The notes below the pieces were generated by a model, which was not told the origin of the DNA, did not search any database, and saw only the letters and a list, made by a program, of their open reading frames with translations. The position numbers and the translations under genes are program-made. Below are positions 59,148-64,000 of a DNA stretch of 64,000 nucleotides, piece after piece. Every line of letters starts with the position of its first letter. Within the stretch, counting starts at the first letter, position 1. Source of the DNA: PALSA-612 sp963791225 (GTDB lineage Bacteria > Actinomycetota > Thermoleophilia > Gaiellales > Gaiellaceae). The stretch is from positions 1,116,001-1,180,000 of the forward strand of contig CAWBRV010000008.1 of assembly GCA_963791225.1 (NCBI GenBank), given 5' to 3'.

Positions 59148-60064
59148 TCCACGTCCAGAACCTCATCGACGCGGTCGGCCTCGGGGCTGTCTTCGCGCTC
59201 ATCGCCGTCGGGATCGGGCTCGTGTTCGGCGTGCTCCGGCTGATCAACTTCGCCTACGGCCAGCTGATCATGGTCGCCGCGTACACGCTCGCGTTCACGG
59301 ATTCCTGGCCCGACGCCGCGAGCGTCCTCGCCGCCGTGCTCGTCGCAGTCGTCGCGTCGCTCCTGATGGAGCGGATCGCGTTCCGGCCGTTGCGGACGGC
59401 CGACCCCTCGACCATGCTCGTCGCCACCTTCGCGCTGGCCTTCCTGCTCGAGAACGCCGCGCTGGTCCAGTACACGTACCGCCAGCAGGGAATCGTCGGG
59501 GACCAGATCGGAACGCTGACGCGGCTCAACCAGGCGGTCACGATCGGGTCCCTCCACATCCGCTGGTGGTCGTTCGTCGCCATCGGCGCCGGGATCGTGT
59601 CACTCGGCCTGCTGGCGCTGCTTCTGAACCGGACGTCGATCGGCCTGCAGATGCGCGCGGCGTCGATGGACTTCCGAACCGCTCGGCTGCTCGGGGTCAG
59701 GGCCGACACCGTGATCATGGCCGCCGTTGCCGTCTCGGGCGTGCTGGCCGCGGTCGCGGCCGTCGTCCTCAGCATCGGCACTCCCTCGGTCACCCCCACG
59801 ACCGGCCTGTACGAGACCCTCTTCGTGCTCGTCGGCGTCGTCGCCGGCGGTATCGACCGGCTCGCCTCGGCGACGCTCGGCGGCTTCACGATCGGCTTCG
59901 CTATCTCGCTCGTCGGCGCCGAGCTTCCGTCGTCGGGGGAGACGCCGTTCACGTCGAACGTCTACATGCCGTCGGTCATCTACCTCGCCGTCATCGTCGC
60001 CCTGCTGCTGAGGCCGGCCGGTCTGTTCGCTCGCGGCGACAGAGGATCGGTGGAGCGCGTATGA
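59144..60064 (+). CDS. Branched-chain amino acid-type ABC permease (LivH-like)
   Basis: This 306-residue permease starts at GTG 59144 (GTGA overlap). About eight spans; LGAVFALIAVGIGLVFGVLRLINFAYGQLIMV and RAASMDFRTARLLGVRADTVI define it as LivH-like. Its stop forms ATGA with the small ORF in the inserted element. Confidence 0.9.
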   Translation: MIHVQNLIDAVGLGAVFALIAVGIGLVFGVLRLINFAYGQLIMVAAYTLAFTDSWPDAASVLAAVLVAVVASLLMERIAFRPLRTADPSTMLVATFALAFLLENAALVQYTYRQQGIVGDQIGTLTRLNQAVTIGSLHIRWWSFVAIGAGIVSLGLLALLLNRTSIGLQMRAASMDFRTARLLGVRADTVIMAAVAVSGVLAAVAAVVLSIGTPSVTPTTGLYETLFVLVGVVAGGIDRLASATLGGFTIGFAISLVGAELPSSGETPFTSNVYMPSVIYLAVIVALLLRPAGLFARGDRGSVERV

Positions 60065-60176
60065 GCTTGCTCATGCGTGCTCCGGGGAGGCGGGCTCGGG
60101 GGAACCGAGAGGTTCCCCCTTGCGCGACACCGCAGCTTTGCCGCGGCGTCGCGAGAGAAGGGGAGCGCGTATGAGC
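60052..60176 (+). mobile_element. Hairpin-rich 110-bp element with 15-bp flanking direct repeats
   Basis: GGAGCGCGTATGAGC occurs at 60052-60066 and 60162-60176. Between them are three hairpins: ATGAGC-tt-GCTCAT (60061-60074), GGGGGAACC-gaga-GGTTCCCCC (60098-60119, perfect 9 bp) and CGCGAC/GTCGCG with CCGC/GCGG inside (60123-60153). Without this unit the upstream permease stop and the downstream permease start would form a normal ATGA junction. It looks like a MITE/REP-type insertion or a tandem duplication at that junction. Confidence 0.55.
60061..60174 (+). CDS. Small ORF in the inserted element
   Basis: This 37-codon frame (MSLLMRAPGRRARG...VAREGERV) has ATGA overlaps at both ends, keeping translational coupling of the two permease genes. 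It probably has no function beyond relaying ribosomes. Basic, no homology. Confidence 0.3.
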   Translation: MSLLMRAPGRRARGNREVPPCATPQLCRGVAREGERV

Positions 60177-61211
60177 CGCCTGCGCGGGCTGGAGGAGCTG
60201 CTCGGGCCGGTCGCGCTGGTGGCCCTGCTCGCGCTCGTCTCGGCGCTCGCGGTGTCGGAGGCGAACCAGGTGCAGTACCTGACGGCGATCGTGTACGTCG
60301 CGATCGTGGCCGCGCTCTACGTGTTCGTCGGCAACTCCGGCGTCATCTCGTTCGGCCAGGTGAGCTTCGTCGCGGTCGGCGCCTTCTCCGCCGGCGTGAT
60401 GACGATTCCCATCGACACGAAGCCCGGCGTGATGGCGACGCTGTTCCCCCTGCTCCGGGATCACTCGATCTCGAGCCCCTGGTCGCTCGCCCTCGCCGCC
60501 GGGCTGGGCGGCGTCTACGCCTTCGCCGTCGGCATCCCGCTCATGCGCCTGTCCGGGATCGCGGCCGGCATCGCCACGCTCGCGGTGCTCGGCATCACCT
60601 ACAACCTCCTCTACAACTGGAACAGCATCGGGCCGGGCGCCACGGTCGAGTCGCTGATCCCGACCACCACCGACTACTGGCAGGCGACGATCGGGGCGGT
60701 CGCGGTGATCTGCGTCGCCTTTGCCTACCAGCGCAGCCGTTTCGGCCGCCAGCTCCGGGCGGCGCGCGAGGATCCCGCCGCCGCGCGCGCCGCAGGGATC
60801 GACATCCACCGGCAGCGGTTGCTCGCGTTCACGCTCTCGGGTGCCCTGTCCGGCTTCGCCGGCGGCCTGTACGTGCACCTGCTCGGCAGCATCGGCGCGA
60901 ACCAGGTGTACCTCGACCTGACCTTCCTCACCCTGGCGATGCTGGTCGTCGGGGGGATCTCGAGCCTGTTCGGAGCGGTGGTCGGCGCGATCACGATCAG
61001 CCTGTTCAACATCCTGCTCGTCAACTCGCAGCTCGGAATCCACGTCCTCGGGCTGAAGATCACGGCGCCGAGCGGGACGAGCCTGGTCGGTATCGCGATC
61101 GTCATGCTCGTGATCTTGCTGCTCCGCCCTGCCGGAATCACGGCCGGGAAGGAGTTCTCCGTTCCCACCTGGGTGCGCCGTGGAAAGCCGGACCGGACTG
61201 GAGTATCGTGA
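60171..61211 (+). CDS. Branched-chain amino acid-type ABC permease (LivM-like)
   Basis: This 346-residue permease starts at ATG 60171. About ten spans; YVAIVAALYVFVGNSGVISFGQVSFVAVGAFSAG and RAAREDPAAARAAGIDIHRQRL define LivM. Completes the second Liv-type transporter; SBP, ATPases and LivH precede it. Confidence 0.91.
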   Translation: MSRLRGLEELLGPVALVALLALVSALAVSEANQVQYLTAIVYVAIVAALYVFVGNSGVISFGQVSFVAVGAFSAGVMTIPIDTKPGVMATLFPLLRDHSISSPWSLALAAGLGGVYAFAVGIPLMRLSGIAAGIATLAVLGITYNLLYNWNSIGPGATVESLIPTTTDYWQATIGAVAVICVAFAYQRSRFGRQLRAAREDPAAARAAGIDIHRQRLLAFTLSGALSGFAGGLYVHLLGSIGANQVYLDLTFLTLAMLVVGGISSLFGAVVGAITISLFNILLVNSQLGIHVLGLKITAPSGTSLVGIAIVMLVILLLRPAGITAGKEFSVPTWVRRGKPDRTGVS

Positions 61212-61648
61212 GGTCGATGCGCAGCGTTGCCGTTCTCGTCGCGGTCGCCGCTCTGGCCGCTCCCGCGCTCGGCGCCTCGGGCCGGACGGCCACGTACATC
61301 TCTTTCCGAACGCCGAGCAAGAACATCTACTGCGGCTACAGCTCGGCGCTCGCTCCGTCGCCCGCCTACCTCCGCTGCGACATCCGCAGCCACCTGCACC
61401 CGGCACCCCCGCCGCGCAAGTGCGCGGAGGGCGTCTACGGCGAGTCGGTCGGGATGACGAAGACGGGCGCCGCCAGGGTGCTCTGCATCAGCGACACGAC
61501 CTACAACCCGCAGGCCCGCGTGCTCGCGTACGGCACGAGCTGGTCGCGCGACGGCTTCCGGTGCACGTCGCGCTCGACGGGCCTCACCTGCACGAACAGC
61601 CGCGGCCACGGCTTCTTCCTCAGCCGCGAGAGCTGGCGCGTCTACTAG
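61208..61648 (+). CDS. Secreted DUF6636-like cysteine-rich protein
   Basis: This 146-residue protein starts at GTG 61208 (GTGA overlap); ATG 61217 is an alternative. Signal peptide, then FRTPSKNIYCGYSSA, LRCDIRSH, VLCISDTTYN, GFRCTSRSTGLTCTNSRGHGFFLSR: six cysteines in a pattern like DUF6636 secreted proteins. Function unknown. Confidence 0.75.
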   Translation: MRSMRSVAVLVAVAALAAPALGASGRTATYISFRTPSKNIYCGYSSALAPSPAYLRCDIRSHLHPAPPPRKCAEGVYGESVGMTKTGAARVLCISDTTYNPQARVLAYGTSWSRDGFRCTSRSTGLTCTNSRGHGFFLSRESWRVY

Positions 61649-61665
61649 CACGGCGGAAGCGCCGA

Positions 61666-62586
61666 GTGAACGAGTCGCCGTACGACGTGATTGCCGCGAC
61701 CTCGCGAGACGATGTCGAGGCGTGCGTGGCGATCAACGACCGGGTGTCGCCGCACCTGCCGGTGAGCGCCGAGCAGATCGAGCACTCGCTGACCTCGGAA
61801 CCCCTTCGCCGTCTGTTCCTCGTGCGCGTCGGCGGGACGGCGGCTGGCAGCGGGTACGTGTCACCGTCGTCAGCAGGTCCGCGGGTTCCGTACGCGATGG
61901 TGCGGGTCGTGCCGGAGTTTCGAGGCCGCGGTATCGGGCGTGCCCTGTACGGGGCGCTTTCCGAACACGGACGCGAGCTTGGTGGTGAGTGTTTGTGGGG
62001 CCGCGTCCGCGACAACGACGCGGAAAGCCTGCGCATCGTGCTCGCGCACGGCTTCAAGGAGACCGGTCGCCAGCCGATGGTGGCCGTCGATCCGCAGCGG
62101 GCTCCCGCCGCGGGGCGGCCGCCCGGAGGCGTCGAGATCGTCAGCCTCGCCGACCGGCCGGAGCTGGCGCGTGGGGCCTGGGAGGTCGAATGCGAAGCGG
62201 TTCAGGATGTTCCGGCACCGGAGCCGCCGACACCCGAATCGTTCGAGCGCTTTGCAGCTGACAACCTGGAAGGCCCGTCCGCGCTTCCGGCAGGGTGTTT
62301 CGTCGCGCTCGTCGACGGCGAGGTCGTCGGGCACAGCGGCCTCGCCGCGCTGCCGGTCCCGCCGCACGCCGCCGAGAATCTGTTCACGGGTGTTCGCCGA
62401 GCCTGGCGCGGCCGCGGCATCGCCACCGCACTCAAGCAAGCCCAGATCGCCTGGGCGCGCGCCCACGGCTACGAGTGGATCCAGACCGAGAACGACGAGC
62501 TCAACACGTCGATGCGCGGGATCAATGCGCGACTCGGCTACGAGCCGGTTGCGGGCTCGATCCTGGTCCGCGGCCCGCTCTCGTAG
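61666..62586 (+). CDS. Double-GNAT acetyltransferase
   Basis: This 306-residue protein starts at GTG 61666. Two GNAT domains: VRVVPEFRGRGIGRALYGAL (~residue 90) and VRRAWRGRGIATALKQAQIAWARAHGYEWIQTENDELNTSMRGINARLGYEP (~250-300). Such tandem acetyltransferases include mycothiol synthase-like enzymes, a possible but unproven link here. Confidence 0.85.
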   Translation: MNESPYDVIAATSRDDVEACVAINDRVSPHLPVSAEQIEHSLTSEPLRRLFLVRVGGTAAGSGYVSPSSAGPRVPYAMVRVVPEFRGRGIGRALYGALSEHGRELGGECLWGRVRDNDAESLRIVLAHGFKETGRQPMVAVDPQRAPAAGRPPGGVEIVSLADRPELARGAWEVECEAVQDVPAPEPPTPESFERFAADNLEGPSALPAGCFVALVDGEVVGHSGLAALPVPPHAAENLFTGVRRAWRGRGIATALKQAQIAWARAHGYEWIQTENDELNTSMRGINARLGYEPVAGSILVRGPLS

Positions 62587-62618
62587 CCGACGCCGGGCAA
62601 CAGGCCGCCACGGCGCAT

Positions 62619-64000
62619 TCACATGCGTCGCGCCAGGTGCATCAGGTACTCCCCGAGGTTGAGCGGGTCGGGGGTCGTCCGCCGCCGGGTCGGCGGCTCG
62701 CCGGCGACGGGCTTGTAGCCCGCGAAGTCGGATTCGAGCACGCCTTCGCCGCTCGTCAGCGCCGTCAGCTGCCGCTGGAGGTCCTGCTCCCGGGCGGCGG
62801 GCAGCTCCGTCTCGAGCCCGGCCAGCTTCCCCTGCAGCGTCGGCGCCTCGGCGCTGGCACCGAGCCGCGCCAGGGCGGCCATGACCGCCCCGATCGTGCT
62901 CGTCGGGATCTCCAGGGTGGCACGGACGAGCGGCTCGCAGACGACCACCCGGGCTTGCTGGAGCGCCTGCATGACGACGATCGGCGTCAGCTTTCGGAAG
63001 TCTGCGGGCGGGCTGAGCGGTCCCCGTGTCGCCGCCGGGCCGTCGGGAGAGCTATAGCCGCACCGGTTCATCGTCACCACGCAGTCGGTGACCTGCCAGC
63101 CGTACAGGCCCTCCTGCAGCGCCTGGCGGACGTACCGGCCCATGCTCTCCGCGAAGAACTCGAGCTTCTTGTACGCGTACAGCGGGGCTGTGCGAAAGTC
63201 GACTTGCAGCCGGAACTCGATCCCCGAGCCCTCGGGCGCGGGCTCGATGCGCAGCCCGATCGTGGCGAGAAACGGGTTCGACTCCGCGTGGAGGATCTCG
63301 ACCGCTTCCCCCGTGCCGGTTGGGCGCTCGACGCAGATCGTCGTCGTCTCGTTGAAGCCGACATCCAGGCCGAAGTCGCTCAGGAGCGTCGCCTGGATGA
63401 CCTCCTTCTGCACCTCGCCGTAGAGCGACACGGAGAACTCCTGGCGTGTGTCGTCCTGGCGTACGTCGATGAGCGGGTCCTGCTCGGCAAGCTGCGTGAG
63501 CGCGACGCGGAGCCGGGCCCTGTCGTCGGGGTCGATCGGAGCGACCACCGTCTCCAGCGTCGGCGGTGCGAAGTGATGCGCGGTCGACGCCGTTCGGGTC
63601 TCGCCGATCCGGTCCCCGATCCGGATCTCGCCGAGTCCCCAGAGCTTTCCGATCTCTCCAGCGGACACCGACGGACGCTGGACGGCCGACCCGCGGTCGA
63701 AGACGGCGACGGCGGTCACCTTGTCCTCCGCCTCCAGGCCGAACGTCACGCGGTCCCGCGTCCGCACCGTCCCCGAGAACATCCGGACGTAGGCGATCTT
63801 CTCGCCGCCGCTGCCCCGCTCGATCTTGAAGACCGCGCCCGAGACGGGACCGTCGGCGTCGCCTGCGGCGGCGGGCAGCAGCTCTGCGATCCCGGCCGTC
63901 AGCGACTCCACGCCCGCGCCGGTGATCGCCGAACCGAAGAACACCGGGTGCACCTGCGCCCGCTTCGTCTGCCCGGCGAGCGCCTCGCGGAGCCGGCGCG
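62619..64000 (-). CDS. TetM/OtrA-like ribosomal protection GTPase, C-terminal part
   Basis: The 5' end lies past the window edge; 460 residues are visible. HPVFFGSAITGAGVESL is the GTPase-domain end, followed by domain II (ERGSGGEKIAYVRMFSG), EF-G-like domains III-V (EQDPLIDVRQDDTRQEFSVSLYGEVQKEVI, YSSPDGPAATRGPLSPPADFRKLTPIVVMQAL) and the tail ending LGEYLMHLARRM. This is the elongation-factor-like tetracycline-resistance family, common as intrinsic genes in actinobacteria. The drug link is by family only. Confidence 0.85.
   Translation of the reverse strand, partial: RRLREALAGQTKRAQVHPVFFGSAITGAGVESLTAGIAELLPAAAGDADGPVSGAVFKIERGSGGEKIAYVRMFSGTVRTRDRVTFGLEAEDKVTAVAVFDRGSAVQRPSVSAGEIGKLWGLGEIRIGDRIGETRTASTAHHFAPPTLETVVAPIDPDDRARLRVALTQLAEQDPLIDVRQDDTRQEFSVSLYGEVQKEVIQATLLSDFGLDVGFNETTTICVERPTGTGEAVEILHAESNPFLATIGLRIEPAPEGSGIEFRLQVDFRTAPLYAYKKLEFFAESMGRYVRQALQEGLYGWQVTDCVVTMNRCGYSSPDGPAATRGPLSPPADFRKLTPIVVMQALQQARVVVCEPLVRATLEIPTSTIGAVMAALARLGASAEAPTLQGKLAGLETELPAAREQDLQRQLTALTSGEGVLESDFAGYKPVAGEPPTRRRTTPDPLNLGEYLMHLARRM

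Noticed and set aside
1..64000. CRISPR array, tRNA or rRNA genes, prophage or integron
   Set aside because: No regularly spaced repeats, no cloverleaf or rRNA signatures, and no integrase, capsid or transposase genes were found on reading both strands.

Overview
The window is a gene-dense, very GC-rich stretch of a bacterial chromosome with strong G/C bias at third codon positions. It has many GTG/TTG starts, tightly overlapping genes (ATGA, GTGA, TGATG junctions), F420-type luciferase-like oxidoreductases and several likely leaderless promoters. Together these point to a deep-branching actinobacterium, plausibly class Thermoleophilia (Gaiellales/Solirubrobacterales-like). That placement is inference. 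I see no rRNA, tRNA or CRISPR array, and no integron or phage module.

Layout. 1-8 kb: end of a secreted Yx(FWY)xxD-type protein, an ArsR/SRPBCC pair with a readable promoter-operator, a dienelactone hydrolase, a broken MFS transporter, a phospholipase C-like phosphoesterase, nitroreductase, dodecin and a PQQ-type beta-propeller. 8-18 kb: a truncated MocR-type regulator, an ABC exporter, a frameshifted methyltransferase, a phosphoribosyltransferase, and an envelope-glycan set (GT-C-like protein, flippase-like protein, two GT2 enzymes, DUF1326, DUF1361). 18-21 kb: a cysteine-bearing regulator divergent from a copper nitrite reductase-like protein, then GNAT and Mn/Fe superoxide dismutase. 21-26.4 kb: an eight-gene translationally coupled operon (aldo-keto reductase, ornithine cyclodeaminase-like, threonine dehydratase-like, bicupin, small CMD-like protein, two AhpD-like proteins each with an in-frame TGA, SnoaL-like). 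26.6-32 kb: a complete branched-chain amino acid type ABC system. 32-36 kb: VOC, class V aminotransferase and secreted proteins. 36-41 kb: a CO dehydrogenase-like (molybdenum hydroxylase) operon with an embedded low-molecular-weight phosphatase. 42.5-44 kb: a T-box leader and archaeal-type aspartyl-tRNA synthetase. 44-50 kb: a leftward catabolic operon (M20 peptidase, peroxiredoxin, fumarylacetoacetase-like, xanthine dehydrogenase-like, M24 peptidase), with an HMGL-type synthase diverging from it. 51.5-61.6 kb: a GntR regulator with flavin reductase and a carotenoid-dehydrogenase-like oxidoreductase, then an LLM/TIM-barrel/ABC-transporter operon that shares the same 16-bp promoter-operator. 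61.7-64 kb: a double GNAT protein and the 3' part of a TetM-like GTPase.

Main discoveries. (1) Two tandem AhpD/CMD paralogues carry TGA where the second redox cysteine of the CxxC-xxx-H motif should be (CPF-U-TESH and CLF-U-TDSH). Each TGA is followed at exactly the same distance by a hairpin with a GGTC apical loop, as in bacterial SECIS elements. I call both selenoproteins. (2) The aspS leader is a complete translational T-box: AGTA specifier loop, GAC (Asp) specifier, TGGCACC bulge matching a G73 tRNA end, and mutually exclusive antisequestrator and Shine-Dalgarno sequestrator. (3) The 16-mer TTTGACACTTGATCAA lies before both the gntR gene and the LLM/ABC operon and defines a small regulon. 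(4) A hairpin-rich 110-bp unit flanked by 15-bp direct repeats has split a livH/livM ATGA junction while keeping translational coupling. Several gene relics (MFS, MocR, methyltransferase, a duplicated flavin-oxidase tail) show ongoing decay.
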